From NCBI GenBank assembly GCA_031289325.1, contig JAITPS010000257.1, forward strand, positions 1 through 19,502: a stretch of 19,502 nt of DNA, read 5' to 3'. Position 1 is the stretch's first letter. Every line of letters starts with the position of its first letter. This document shows positions 8,067 to 16,263 of this stretch, in pieces. The notes beneath the pieces are model-generated. The model was not told the origin of the DNA. It saw only the letters and a program-made list of their open reading frames with translations, and made no database searches. The stretch comes from Candidatus Methanovirga meridionalis. GTDB taxonomy: Archaea; Methanobacteriota; Methanobacteria; Methanobacteriales; Methanobacteriaceae. The translations under genes were made by a program, and so were the position numbers.

Positions 8067-8260
8067 TATTGATTTTGATAAAGTTCTTAATAAATAAATA
8101 TTATTAAAATATATTAATTCAAAATTATTTATATTAATTAAAATATATTAATATTATTTAAAATTTAAAATTATAGATTTTTATAAATTAATATTTAAAA
8201 TTAAGTAATTTAATAAAAAAATTTATACTTCAAAATTTAAAAACTTTTCCATAATGACTA
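8067..8260 (+). mobile_element. R1 MITE-like element, copy 3 (complete, shortest)
   Basis: It runs from TATTGATTTTGATAAAGTTC to CTTTTCCATAATGACTA. This 194-bp copy has no internal tandem expansion and best represents the basic R1 structure: A end, AT-rich interior with TTAAAATTATAGATTTTTAT, then B end. TA stands at both extremities. Confidence 0.75.
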
Positions 8261-8377
8261 CAATTTTCACCTATTTATAACAACTATTAAAAAATACTAT
8301 TATACATTTATATATAACCTATATTAAAAAAATAATTAATAAAATAATTATTTTAAAAGTTAAATTACTAATTAATT

Positions 8378-8477
8378 GAATATCAATTCAATAAATAATA
8401 TATTTAAATTTACTATAGTATATATAAGTTATTAATGCTAATATAGAATATCAATTCAATAAATAATATATTTAAAT
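8378..8477. repeat. 32-bp perfect direct repeat, 68-bp period, upstream of the 8607 gene
   Basis: The 32-bp sequence beginning GAATATCAATTCAATAAATA is identical at 8378-8409 and 8446-8477. Each copy contains the near-palindrome GAATATCAATTC. The 36 bp between them match the decayed YgjV gene. The stretch 8261-8606 otherwise holds only AT-rich DNA. Whether the repeats are operators or insertion scars cannot be told from sequence. Confidence 0.9.
8409..8445 (-). other. Scrap of a ygjV-like gene
   Basis: TTTACTATAGTATATATAAG and the following bases are the same as 19037-19073 in the dead YgjV paralogue: 27 consecutive identical bases, then one mismatch, then GCTAATA. On the minus strand it would encode LALITYIYYSK, the same peptide as in that pseudogene. 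The fragment is isolated, 10.6 kb from the parent, between the two 32-bp repeats. Confidence 0.65.
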
Positions 8478-8606
8478 AAAATAAATATTTTTTAAGAAAT
8501 AAATAAAATATCAATTAATTAAAATATTAAATAATGTACATTTTAAAATTAGATTAAATAAAAATAAATATGATTAAAATATATTCATGATAAAAATGGT
8601 GGTATT

Positions 8607-8939
8607 ATGACTAAAAATAGTGAAGCGAAGACTAAAAATATTGAAGCAAATGCTCAAAAAAAGTTTAAATCAAGAATAAGAAAATTTAAAAAAGTTTTAA
8701 AAGATGATATTGAAAAAGAAGAATTTTTGGAAACATTGGCTGCTTCTGTAGAGATTTTTTTGCCTGCTAAAAAACCTGATGAGGTTGATAGTATTATTAT
8801 TTACACCACTGCTGATGGTAAAGTTACAGATGGTGAATATGCTTATACAGAGGGAGATGACATACATGCTTCATTACCAATATCTGATAAGGACTTAGAC
8901 ATTTTTATAGAAGCATTTAAAAACTTCAAATTAGAATAA
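8607..8939 (+). CDS. Conserved-looking small protein of unknown function
   Basis: The 110-residue protein starts at ATG 8607 behind GGTGGT with a 3-nt gap. The first about 40 residues are strongly basic and helical (MTKNSEAKTKNIEANAQKKF, then KSRIRKFKKVLK). The rest is acidic and looks like a compact alpha/beta domain: FLETLAASVEIFLPAKKP, DSIIIYTTADGKVTDGEYAY, then LDIFIEAFKNFKLE. There is no signal peptide, membrane segment or metal motif. The UPF0425 PLP-enzyme gene follows about 58 bp later on the same strand, so co-transcription is possible. I do not recognise the family. The basic tail could contact nucleic acid, but this is only a guess from charge. Confidence 0.75.
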   Translation: MTKNSEAKTKNIEANAQKKFKSRIRKFKKVLKDDIEKEEFLETLAASVEIFLPAKKPDEVDSIIIYTTADGKVTDGEYAYTEGDDIHASLPISDKDLDIFIEAFKNFKLE

Positions 8940-8997
8940 ATTTCAATTCATTGAATACTATTTTTTAAATAATTGTTCTTTATTAATTTTTATTTTG

Positions 8998-10197
8998 ATG
9001 ATTTTTATGCTTGTTAACAACCCAATAGATGAAGTAAAAAAAAGAGAAAATTCTCTTAAAATAATAAGGGACATTATAAAAAATCAAGGAAGAGAAAACC
9101 TATATGATTTAACAGGATTATCAGGAGGATTTATAGCTAATCAGAATGATTTAAATCTTTTAGAAACCTATGTTGGTCCAGCTATTTTTGAAGAAGAACT
9201 TGAAGAACTTGGAAAAAAACATCTTGGTGGCGAAAAGATTTTAGCTGTTAATAGAACAAGTTCAGGTATTTTAGCAACAATACTAACTTTAGTAAAAGCA
9301 GATAGCTATTTAATTCATTTCTTACCTGAACTTCCATCCCATCCTTCAATTATAAAAAGTGTTGATATAGTTAAAGGAAAATATCTTGAATTTGATAATA
9401 TTGATGATTTTTATATTGCAAATAATACTTCTCTTATTGTTATCACTGGTTCTACAATGGATCATAGGGTTTTAGATGAGGAAACATTTAAAAAAATAAT
9501 AGCTATTGCTCATGAGCATGATATTCCTGTTTTTGTTGATGATGCTTCTGGTGCAAGACTTAGAACTGTTATTTACAATCAAAAAAAAGCTATTGATTTA
9601 GGAGCAGATTTAGTTATTACAAGTACAGATAAATTAATGCCTGGACCTCGTGGTGGTTTAATGGCAGGTCGTGCTAATTTAATAGATAAAATTAAATCAA
9701 AAGCTTATCAATTTGGTTTAGAAGCTCAGCCTCCATCAATAATAGCTATTGTCAATGGATTAAAAGCATTCAAAAAAGAAAATCTTTTAAAGTCATTGCA
9801 AAGAAAAAAATCGTTAATATCTATGTTAAATAGCTATTCTTTCTTTGAAGAAACTCCAACAGGCATTATGATTTCAAAAAAAGGATTACAAAAGGAAATT
9901 AATGGTTGTGGAAAAATTGATAAACAAACTTTATCTCAGATATACAAATTTATCTCTTCTTCTGATTTATGTTTTATTTGGGCAGCATTATTATTAAAAG
10001 AAGAGGGTATAATCACTATCCCTGCAGTTTCAATGCCAGGTGCTTCCCCTACAATAAGATTTGACTTATCTTCAAAGGATGCTATTACATTGGATATGAA
10101 TACTCTGTATAAAAAAATTGATAGTTCATTTAAAAGTCTTTTAGATACAATTCAAGATTTAGATAAATCTAAAAGAGTGTTGTATGGAAACCAATAA
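8998..10197 (+). CDS. UPF0425 / MTH_1914-type pyridoxal-phosphate enzyme (SelA-like fold)
   Basis: The protein is about 399 residues long and belongs to the archaeal PLP-dependent group represented by MTH_1914 and MJ0158, related in fold to bacterial SelA. Motifs seen are GRENLYDLTGLSGGF, FEEELEELGKKHLGGEKI, NRTSSGILATILTL (phosphate-binding region), VFVDDASGAR (Asp contacting the pyridine nitrogen) and ITSTDKLMPGPRGGL with the likely Schiff-base lysine near residue 212. The physiological reaction is unknown; MJ0158 is reported not to make Sec-tRNA, and no selenium genes are present here. The start could be ATG 8998 or ATG 9007 (MLVNNPIDEV); neither has a clear Shine-Dalgarno. It ends convergently against the EMC6-like gene. 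Confidence 0.85.
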   Translation: MIFMLVNNPIDEVKKRENSLKIIRDIIKNQGRENLYDLTGLSGGFIANQNDLNLLETYVGPAIFEEELEELGKKHLGGEKILAVNRTSSGILATILTLVKADSYLIHFLPELPSHPSIIKSVDIVKGKYLEFDNIDDFYIANNTSLIVITGSTMDHRVLDEETFKKIIAIAHEHDIPVFVDDASGARLRTVIYNQKKAIDLGADLVITSTDKLMPGPRGGLMAGRANLIDKIKSKAYQFGLEAQPPSIIAIVNGLKAFKKENLLKSLQRKKSLISMLNSYSFFEETPTGIMISKKGLQKEINGCGKIDKQTLSQIYKFISSSDLCFIWAALLLKEEGIITIPAVSMPGASPTIRFDLSSKDAITLDMNTLYKKIDSSFKSLLDTIQDLDKSKRVLYGNQ

Positions 10198-10222
10198 AAA
10201 AATATGGAAACCAATGAAAAAA
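10183..10222. repeat. 20-bp tandem duplication over the 3' end of the PLP-enzyme gene
   Basis: TATGGAAACCAATAAAAAAA at 10183 is repeated as TATGGAAACCAATGAAAAAA at 10203. The first copy contains the stop codon (GNQ-stop), so the second lies just outside the gene. It is a simple slippage duplication. Confidence 0.85.
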
Positions 10223-10225
10223 TAG

Positions 10226-10519
10226 TTAGTTAATAGGTGGAAAACCTATGTAATTATAGAGAATAATCCAAATAAGAAACCACATAGAAAGAAAAGGAAG
10301 TATTCCATCTCCAAACCAAGCTTTTAATCCTTTAACTTCTCCTTGCCCAAACAATTTATCAGATATTTGACCAGTAGCATACAAAATAGCTAATCCAAGA
10401 GCAGCCGCAATAACTTCATTTTTTAACCCAAATAATCCTAAAGAAAAAGATGCTGATAATCCTGCTGCAATTAATCCAGTTATAACATGTAATCCAGTGA
10501 TCTTAAGATGCCTTTCCAT
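10226..10519 (-). CDS. Archaeal EMC6-like small membrane protein (DUF5379-type)
   Basis: The 97-residue protein has a GGAGG site 7 nt before ATG at 10519. It has three hydrophobic segments: about 9-31 (LHVITGLIAAGLSASFSLGL), about 34-55 (EVIAAALGLAILYATGQI) and about 70-92 (GILPFLSMWFLIWIILYNYI), separated by a charged loop DKLFGQGEVKGLKAWFGD. This matches the archaeal family annotated as EMC6-like, thought to be related to the eukaryotic ER membrane-insertase subunit EMC6. A role in membrane-protein biogenesis is inferred from that relationship only. It is convergent with the PLP-enzyme gene (28 bp between stops). Confidence 0.7.
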   Translation of the reverse strand: MERHLKITGLHVITGLIAAGLSASFSLGLFGLKNEVIAAALGLAILYATGQISDKLFGQGEVKGLKAWFGDGILPFLSMWFLIWIILYNYIGFPPIN

Positions 10520-10729
10520 TATTTTCCTCCAAATATTAGTGTTATTGATTAAATTATTAATATTTTGTATAAAAACAACTTTTAATCAAACTTAATTTAT
10601 TAGTTTAAAAATCTTTGATTTTTTATTAGTTATAAAACATTAAATTTTTAATAAATTATTTTTTTAGCTAAAATTTAAAATTAAAATAAAGAACAAATTA
10701 AAATAAAGAACAAATTAAAATGTTATTTA

Positions 10730-11015
10730 TATTCATTATGAAAAAGTTCTTAAATTTTGAATAATAATTTTTTTTTACTAAATTATTTAATTTTAAATAT
10801 TAACTTATAAAAATCTATAATTTTAAATTTTAAATAACATAAACTTATTTTAATTAATATAATTAGTTTTAAATATTAATTTATAAAAATCTATAATTTT
10901 AAATTTCAAATAATATAAACTTATTTTAATTAATATAAATAATTTTAAATTAATATTTTTTAATAATATTTATTTTTAAAAAAGTTATTTATTAAGAACC
11001 TTATCAAAGCTACTA
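10730..11015 (-). mobile_element. R1 MITE-like element, copy 4 (complete, reversed, internally duplicated)
   Basis: In plus orientation it opens with the B end TATTCATTATGAAAAAGTTC and closes with the A end GAACCTTATCAAAGCTACTA. The interior block with TTATAAAAATCTATAATTTT occurs twice (about 10793-10862 and 10866-10937), which explains the greater length. The interval 10520-11429 contains only R1 copies and simple repeats. Confidence 0.75.
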
Positions 11016-11087
11016 TAAAATTATAGAGTTTGATATATAAATTACAATAACTTACACACATTAAATTATATATTTTATAATATATAA

Positions 11088-11144
11088 ATCAATTTTAAAT
11101 TTATTAATCAATTTTAAATTTATTAATCAATTTTGAATTTATTA
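11088..11144. repeat. Three tandem 19-bp units
   Basis: ATCAATTTTAAATTTATTA is repeated three times in direct succession, the third with one A-to-G change. It lies between R1 copies 4 and 5. Confidence 0.9.
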
Positions 11145-11158
11145 AAGTATTTAATTTA

Positions 11159-11330
11159 TGGTCATTGTGGAAAAGTTCTTAAATTTTGAATAATAAATTC
11201 TTTTATTAACTTATTTAATTTTAAATATCAGTTTATAAAAATCTATAATTTTAAATTTTAAATAATATAAGTATATTTTAAATAATATAAATGTATTTTA
11301 AACAATATAAGTATATTTTGACTAATATAA
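11159..11330 (-). mobile_element. R1 MITE-like element, copy 5 (truncated, A end missing)
   Basis: It begins with a clear B end (TGGTCATTGTGGAAAAGTTC) and R1 interior, then passes into loose 18-19 bp repeats of the form ATAAGTATATTTTAAATAAT and fades out before the MurT gene without an A end. It forms part of the upstream region of that gene. Confidence 0.6.
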
Positions 11331-11388
11331 ACTATAATAAAATAATGAAAATATAAATAAACTAATAACTGATATATAAATTAATGAA

Positions 11389-11400
11389 TTATATAAATAA
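11389..11400 (+). promoter_or_regulatory. Possible archaeal TATA box for the MurT-like gene
   Basis: TTATATAAATAA lies about 30 bp before ATG 11430, which would place initiation near 11415-11425 and leave room for the GGTGA Shine-Dalgarno. In such AT-rich DNA TATA-like strings are common, so this is only suggestive. Confidence 0.35.
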
Positions 11401-11429
11401 GCTAATTATGGACTAATTATGGTGACAAG

Positions 11430-12956
11430 ATGATCAATATTAGGTATTTAATAGCTAAAATTGCTGGAAAACTTTCATTATATGGTGTAAAATTAGGTAA
11501 AGGAATGGGTAAGAGTTTTCCAGGATTCATATTTTTAAAAATAGCATCATTTAATGGTTTGAAATTATTAGCTAAAAATCCAAAATATGGATCCATCATA
11601 ATAACTGGGACCAACGGTAAAACAACATCTACTAAAATTTTAATTAATTTAATGGAAAATGAGTATAAAATAGCTGCTAACTATGAAAGTAATACAATAA
11701 ATGCAATTGCAACAGGTTTACTTAATAATAATGTTGATTTTGGTATCTTTGAATATGGTATTAGAGATATTGCTCACGGGATTCCTGATAAAGTTCAGAA
11801 ATATGTAGATCCGATTGGTGTTGTGTATACAAATGTTTCGAGAGAACATGTCCATATAGGAGCAGTTAAAAATAAGTTTGAGAATTATCTTCATGCTAAA
11901 TCACTTCTTTCAAAAAACATGAACAAAGGAATTATTGTAAGTAATGGAGATAATCCTTACATAACATTTATTACTAAAAATAAAGAAAAAGAAGCTGAAG
12001 AAAATGGTTATGAACTTAAAGTGAATTATTTTACATCCTCAATAAATTTAGAAACTGAAAATAAAAAATGCCCTATATGTTCTAAAAATTTACAATATGA
12101 TATAAATGTTAATAATAGTTTAGATAACAGTTCAAATGTTGAGGAGGATTTAAAATATAATGAAAGCAATCCAATTAATAATACTATATTCTATAGTTGT
12201 GATTGTGGATTTTCCAAACCAAAAACTCAAGTTGAGGTAAATGAAATTGAAATTAATGATGATAGATGGAGATTTAAAGTTTCTGGAAACCCATACAATT
12301 ATTTTCTAAAAGATAATTTTAATTTTAAGTTTGAATGTGATTTTCCTCCAATTGGACTACATAATATTAACAATGGACTAACAGCTATTACTACTTATGC
12401 CTCATTTACTTCAAAACCTGAAAAATTTGAGGATAATGTTAAAAAAATTTTTAATAAATTAAGTAAAGAAATATTGCCTCAAGGTCGTTTTGAAATCTTT
12501 GAAATAAATAAAAATAATTTAAATTCAAAAAATAGTGAATTAACTAAACATGTTGGTTTAGGTCAAGGCGATAATGGTGAAGCATTGAATGTTAATCTTA
12601 AATTCATGAAATTAATAATGAAGAATGATAATCTTCATTTTATTTATATGAGTCCTGATGATTATGAAGAAGAGATTTTTGATGACCATCTAAAAGTAAT
12701 TAAAGAAGCTAATCCATTTAAGGTCAGTGTTTTACCTGGTGGTAGAAATTCAGTTATGGGTGAAAAATGTTATAATGTTATTAAAGAGAGTTATAATAGT
12801 GAATTTTATCCAATAATAAATTCCAATGAAAAAATAAATAAAATTTATGAAATTATATTATCTTCTGATTCAGATTACATTATTGCATCTGGTGGTTGTG
12901 GAGAAGAACAAAAAATGTGGGAAGCAATAAAAGAGAAAATAAGACAAAGTTTATAA
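11430..12956 (+). CDS. MurT-like Mur ligase (DUF1727 C-terminus), probable pseudomurein-related
   Basis: The 508-residue ATP-dependent ligase starts at ATG 11430, 5 nt after GGTGA. The Mur-ligase P-loop TGTNGKTTST is at 59-68. FEYGIRDIAHGIPDK and VVYTNVSREHVHIGAVKNKF follow, including the Mur NxxxxH-type motif. An inserted zinc ribbon has Cys214-x2-Cys217 and Cys257-x-Cys259. The C-terminal DUF1727 part contains PQGRFEIF and GLGQGDNGEALN, then SVLPGGRNSVMGEKCYNVI and IIASGGCGEEQKMWEAIKE. Bacterial MurT works with the glutaminase GatD to amidate lipid II. Methanogen homologues have been linked to pseudomurein synthesis, so a cell-wall precursor is the likely substrate. No GatD gene is adjacent. 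A terminator hairpin follows. Confidence 0.85.
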   Translation: MINIRYLIAKIAGKLSLYGVKLGKGMGKSFPGFIFLKIASFNGLKLLAKNPKYGSIIITGTNGKTTSTKILINLMENEYKIAANYESNTINAIATGLLNNNVDFGIFEYGIRDIAHGIPDKVQKYVDPIGVVYTNVSREHVHIGAVKNKFENYLHAKSLLSKNMNKGIIVSNGDNPYITFITKNKEKEAEENGYELKVNYFTSSINLETENKKCPICSKNLQYDINVNNSLDNSSNVEEDLKYNESNPINNTIFYSCDCGFSKPKTQVEVNEIEINDDRWRFKVSGNPYNYFLKDNFNFKFECDFPPIGLHNINNGLTAITTYASFTSKPEKFEDNVKKIFNKLSKEILPQGRFEIFEINKNNLNSKNSELTKHVGLGQGDNGEALNVNLKFMKLIMKNDNLHFIYMSPDDYEEEIFDDHLKVIKEANPFKVSVLPGGRNSVMGEKCYNVIKESYNSEFYPIINSNEKINKIYEIILSSDSDYIIASGGCGEEQKMWEAIKEKIRQSL

Positions 12957-12959
12957 TTT

Positions 12960-12980
12960 ATTATTGGGTTGTCCAATAAT
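12960..12980 (+). terminator. Hairpin after the MurT-like gene
   Basis: ATTATTGG, a five-base loop GTTGT, and CCAATAAT form a perfect 8-bp stem followed by TATTTTTAT, 4 bp after the stop codon. The T-rich tail fits archaeal transcription termination. Confidence 0.7.
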
Positions 12981-13034
12981 TATTTTTATCAAAATTTCCA
13001 AATTTTTTATGTCATTAAAATATATTGATTATAA

Positions 13035-13346
13035 ATATGTTTTAATCAATATAAATAATTTAAATTAACATTTTTTAATAATGTTTATGGTTATTGTGAA
13101 AAAGTTTTTAAATTTTAAACTATGAATTTTTCTTTTTTTTATTAACTTATTTAATTTCAAATATCAGTTTATAAAAATCTATAATTTTAAATTTTAATTA
13201 ATATAAATATATTTTAATTAATATAAATAATTTTAAATTAATATTTTTTAATAATATTTAATTTTAAAAATAATTTTAAATAAATATATTTTAATAATAT
13301 TTACTTTTAAAAAAATTATTTATTAAGAACTTTATCAAAACCACTA
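13035..13346 (-). mobile_element. R1 MITE-like element, copy 6 (complete, 13088-13346, with an older R1 fragment before it)
   Basis: The B end TGGTTATTGTGAAAAAGTTT starts at 13088 and the A end GAACTTTATCAAAACCACTA finishes at 13346. The preceding 13035-13087 (TTTTAATCAATATAAATAAT and on) resembles the A-side interior of R1, so a new copy appears to have landed in an older one. Confidence 0.65.
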
Positions 13347-13370
13347 CATTTTAATTAATAATATTTATTT

Positions 13371-13635
13371 TATAGTGTTATAAAAAATGTTTGTAATTAA
13401 TCATTTATTTTAAATATCTTATTGTTGAAAATTTATTTTCAACTTAGGAGAATAGATTCTCTGTTTTAAAAAATTTCAAATTAATATTAAATTAATTTTT
13501 TAAATAATAATTTTTATTTCTTTATTTTTAAAAACAATAACTATAATTTTTTTAATTGAAAATTTAATAACTATAATTTTTTTAATTAAAAATTTAATAA
13601 TTATTTTTCATTTTTAAAAACTTCATTATTGAACT
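13371..13635 (+). repeat. R2 hairpin repeat, copy 1
   Basis: It starts TATAGTGTTATAAAAAATGT and is about 90% alike to 15067 onward. The module at 13419-13473 has two hairpins: GTTGAAAA-TTTA-TTTTCAAC and GGAGAAT-AG-ATTCTCT (one pair weakened to G-T), followed by TTTT. Downstream are two 30-bp units beginning AATAACTATAATTTTTTTAA. A 27-bp duplication (ATTATTGAACTACAATTATT) extends to about 13678. There is no coding frame. The remaining 13679-13866 is AT-rich with no supported gene. Confidence 0.75.
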
Positions 13636-13866
13636 ACAATTATTTTTTAAAATTATTGAACTACAATTATTTTTTAAATAATAATATGAATTTTATAATT
13701 TAAATAATTTCCTTATTTTAATTAAAAATAAAAATTTTTTAGTGAATTTATAATAATATACTTGAAATCAAGTAGTAGTAAATTTTAATGGATGAAACAG
13801 TAGAAAAAATAAAAAATAAGGGAAAAAATAAAATAAAAGATTATAAAAAAGATTTATTAAATGGTA

Positions 13867-14799
13867 TTAGTGATTTTCTAAAAACCATTCTACAGTATTT
13901 TTTAATTGTGTTTTAAATAAATTTGGATCTACTTTAAATAGTATCTTATTAAGATTATCAACATTTGCTTGAGAATGTTTTATATCTCCTACTCTTTCAT
14001 CCATATATGTGGGTTCTAAGTTAGATTGGAGTATATCTTTAATAATATAATAAAGTTGATTAATGGTTATAGCATGACCTGAACCTAAATTTAATACACC
14101 ATTAAACTTAGATTTAGTCGCGATAATATTTGCTTTAACAAGATCTTTTACAAAAACAAAGTCTCTAGTTTGTTCTCCATCACCAAATATTACTGGTTGT
14201 CTATTATTCATAATCGCATCTATAAATTTTGGTATTACAGCAGCATATTGTGAGTTAGGATCTTGTCTTGGACCAAATACATTGAAAAATCTAAAAGCAA
14301 CACTCTCTAAACCATAGGATTCATAAAACGATTTAAGATATAATTCACAACTTGCTTTAGATGCAGCATAAGGTGATGTTGGGGATGGTAACTCAGATTC
14401 TTTTAAAGGTATATTTAAATTATCTCCATAAACAGCTGATGATGAAGCAAATATAAATTTCTTAATATCACTGTCTTTAACAGCTTCCAATAATTTAATG
14501 GTAGCGACAACATTATTTTTATTTGCTAAAAATGGATTTTTTATGCTTAAATGAACATTTGCCATAGCAGCAAAATGAAAAACATAATCAACACCTTCAA
14601 GAACTTCCTTTAATCCTATAATATTTAAATCATCTATTAATATATTCAAATTAGAATGATTAGGATTTTCAATATTCTTAATTTTCCCACTGGATTCATT
14701 ATCAATAATTAAAATTTCATTATCTTCCACTAATTCTTCAACAGCATGAGAACCAATGAATCCTAAACCACCAGTAATAAGAATTTTTTTGTTTTTCAT
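13867..14799 (-). CDS. NAD-dependent sugar-nucleotide epimerase/dehydratase (GalE-like extended SDR)
   Basis: This 310-residue extended short-chain dehydrogenase has the NAD-binding TGGLGFIGSH (Gly10-x2-Gly13-x2-Gly16), Asp33 in IIDNESS for the adenine ribose, FHFAAMA at 75-81, SSSAVYG with the catalytic serine near 120, and Tyr144-x3-Lys148 in PYAASK. FRFFNVFGPRQDPNSQYAAV and FGDGEQTRDFVFVKDL are typical of UDP-glucose, UDP-GlcNAc or UDP-glucuronate 4-epimerases. It would make sugar nucleotides for surface polysaccharide or glycoprotein in the cytoplasm; the exact sugar cannot be told. ATG 14799 follows AAAGGGTAA, a weak ribosome site. It stands alone, flanked by two direct copies of R2. Confidence 0.85.
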   Translation of the reverse strand: MKNKKILITGGLGFIGSHAVEELVEDNEILIIDNESSGKIKNIENPNHSNLNILIDDLNIIGLKEVLEGVDYVFHFAAMANVHLSIKNPFLANKNNVVATIKLLEAVKDSDIKKFIFASSSAVYGDNLNIPLKESELPSPTSPYAASKASCELYLKSFYESYGLESVAFRFFNVFGPRQDPNSQYAAVIPKFIDAIMNNRQPVIFGDGEQTRDFVFVKDLVKANIIATKSKFNGVLNLGSGHAITINQLYYIIKDILQSNLEPTYMDERVGDIKHSQANVDNLNKILFKVDPNLFKTQLKNTVEWFLENH

Positions 14800-14900
14800 T
14801 TTATATTACCCTTTTTTAAATTTAATTAAAAAATACTTTATAGATCTTAAAACCTTTATTTTCTACTATTTATAATTATTTTATCCTTTTTTTCTTTTTC

Positions 14901-14910
14901 TATTTATACT
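14901..14910 (-). promoter_or_regulatory. Possible TATA box for the epimerase gene
   Basis: On the minus strand AGTATAAATA is preceded by a purine run (GGAAAA) resembling a BRE, about 100 bp before ATG 14799. The leader would be purine-rich and about 75 nt long. The match is good, but the AT-rich context limits confidence. Confidence 0.4.
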
Positions 14911-15066
14911 TTTTCCTACTTTTTTCTTGTTTTCATTGATTGTTCTTCTTAGAATTGTTAATTCTAATAAAACTTAAATTTTTGCAAAATTGTTGCTTCT
15001 AATTTTTCTTAAAATCAATTTTTTAAAATTAAAATCGTTATTTTTTTAAAGTTAAATAAAATAAAC

Positions 15067-15373
15067 TATAGTGATGTAAAAAATGTTTGTAATTAATCAT
15101 TATTTTTAAATATCTTATTGTTGAAAATTTATTTTCAACTTAGGAGAATAGATTCTCCGTTTTTAAAAATTTCAAATTGAAATTAAATTAATTTTTTAAA
15201 TAATAATTTTTATTTCTTTATTGTTGAAAATTTATTTTCAACTTAGGAGAATGAATTCTCCGTTTTTAAAAATAATAACTATAATTTTTTTAATTAAAAA
15301 TTTAATAATTATATTTTATTTTTAAAAAATTCATTATTGAACTTGTTCAATTAGAAAAACAAAGTTTTTCTGT
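15067..15373 (+). repeat. R2 hairpin repeat, copy 2 (hairpin module duplicated)
   Basis: It starts TATAGTGATGTAAAAAATGT. The double-hairpin module occurs twice, at 15115-15170 and 15218-15272, each with GTTGAAAA-TTTA-TTTTCAAC and GGAGAAT-xx-ATTCTCC followed by CGTTTTTAAAAAT. The loop differs (AG or GA) while both stems are perfect, so the structure is kept. A further hairpin AGAAAAAC-AAA-GTTTTTCT ends the region at 15353-15371. The R2 homology itself ends near 15345. No coding frame is seen in 14800-15564. Confidence 0.75.
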
Positions 15374-15564
15374 ACTTAAAAACATTATTTCATACACTAT
15401 ATTTTATTATAAATTAATAAGATTTATTAAATAATTTTAAAAATTAGAATATTATAATAAAGATTAAAAAATTTTTAAAGCAAATAAAACCCTATATTTT
15501 CTAAGTTAAAACTAAAGTTTTTAAAGTGCAAAAAATTTGGTTATAGAGTATAATCTTGATTAAA

Positions 15565-15876
15565 TTATTTAATTTCATTTTTAATCCATTCCAAATAAGA
15601 ATCTGATGTTTTTAATATGGGTAATGCAATTATTGCTGGATTTTCATAACTATGGAGTTTTTTTACTCTTTTAATAATTTCATCCAATTTATCTTCCATA
15701 GTTTTTAGTATTAGAATTGATTCATTATCTTTTTCAATCTTATTTTCCCACCAGTACAACGATCTAATATCTTTTATAATATTAGAACAAGCAACTAATC
15801 TTTCTTTTAAAAGATTTTCAGCTATTTTAACTGATTCTTCTTCATCTGAACATGTTATATATACTAAAACCATCAT
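15565..15876 (-). CDS. cutA: CutA family protein (divalent-cation tolerance, trimeric PII-like fold)
   Basis: The 103 residues cover the whole CutA1 domain: VLVYITCSDEEESVKIAENL, LKERLVACSNII with the conserved cysteine, SLYWWENKIEKDNESILILK (Trp-rich strand and the E-x-x-L-x-L-K segment), and KKLHSYENPAIIALPILKTS, then YLEWIKNEI. CutA forms trimers in the cytoplasm. It was first linked to copper tolerance in E. coli, but its actual role is unsettled. Two ATGs open the gene; 15876 is preferred because GGAAG lies 7 nt upstream. It appears monocistronic. Confidence 0.93.
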   Translation of the reverse strand: MMVLVYITCSDEEESVKIAENLLKERLVACSNIIKDIRSLYWWENKIEKDNESILILKTMEDKLDEIIKRVKKLHSYENPAIIALPILKTSDSYLEWIKNEIK

Positions 15877-15888
15877 TTTATTACTTCC

Positions 15889-16263
15889 ATTAGCTATTTA
15901 ATAATTGAACTGAAATGATTAACAATATCATTGCTTTTTTTATTTTTAGAAAGATTTTAAGGATCCATTTATATATATTTCAAATTATTCTGAATTAATT
16001 TTTAAAAATAGATTTTTTAATTAATTATTAGAATTATTAAAGAATTTTTAAACCATTAATTTTCATATAAAGAATTTTTAGTGATAATGTAACTACCATT
16101 AGTTTTTGTAATGAAATAACTCTAAATCTATTCTGTTGAACTTAATATTTAAAGTATATTTCTTATAAAAAAATAGACACTGAAAAAAGAGGATGGAAAT
16201 TTAAAATCTGAAATCTGGTTTTTAGAGAGAAAAAATTTAGGCAGTATACATGTCATAAGATTT
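15889..16263. other. Intergenic stretch with no supported gene
   Basis: AT-rich DNA with AAAGAATTTTTA repeated near 16033 and 16070. The last about 100 bp can be read on the minus strand as a continuation of the small cysteine ORF at 16264-16341 in another frame, but this is not convincing. I see no RNA gene. Confidence 0.5.

Noticed and set aside
11417..11614. Minus-strand ORF of 65 codons
   Set aside because: It is antisense to the start of the MurT-like gene, which has strong motifs.
13788..13916. Plus-strand 42-residue lysine-rich ORF starting MDETVEKIKNKGKNK
   Set aside because: It has no ribosome site and its last third overlaps the epimerase 3' end antisense; composition is what AT-rich DNA gives by chance.
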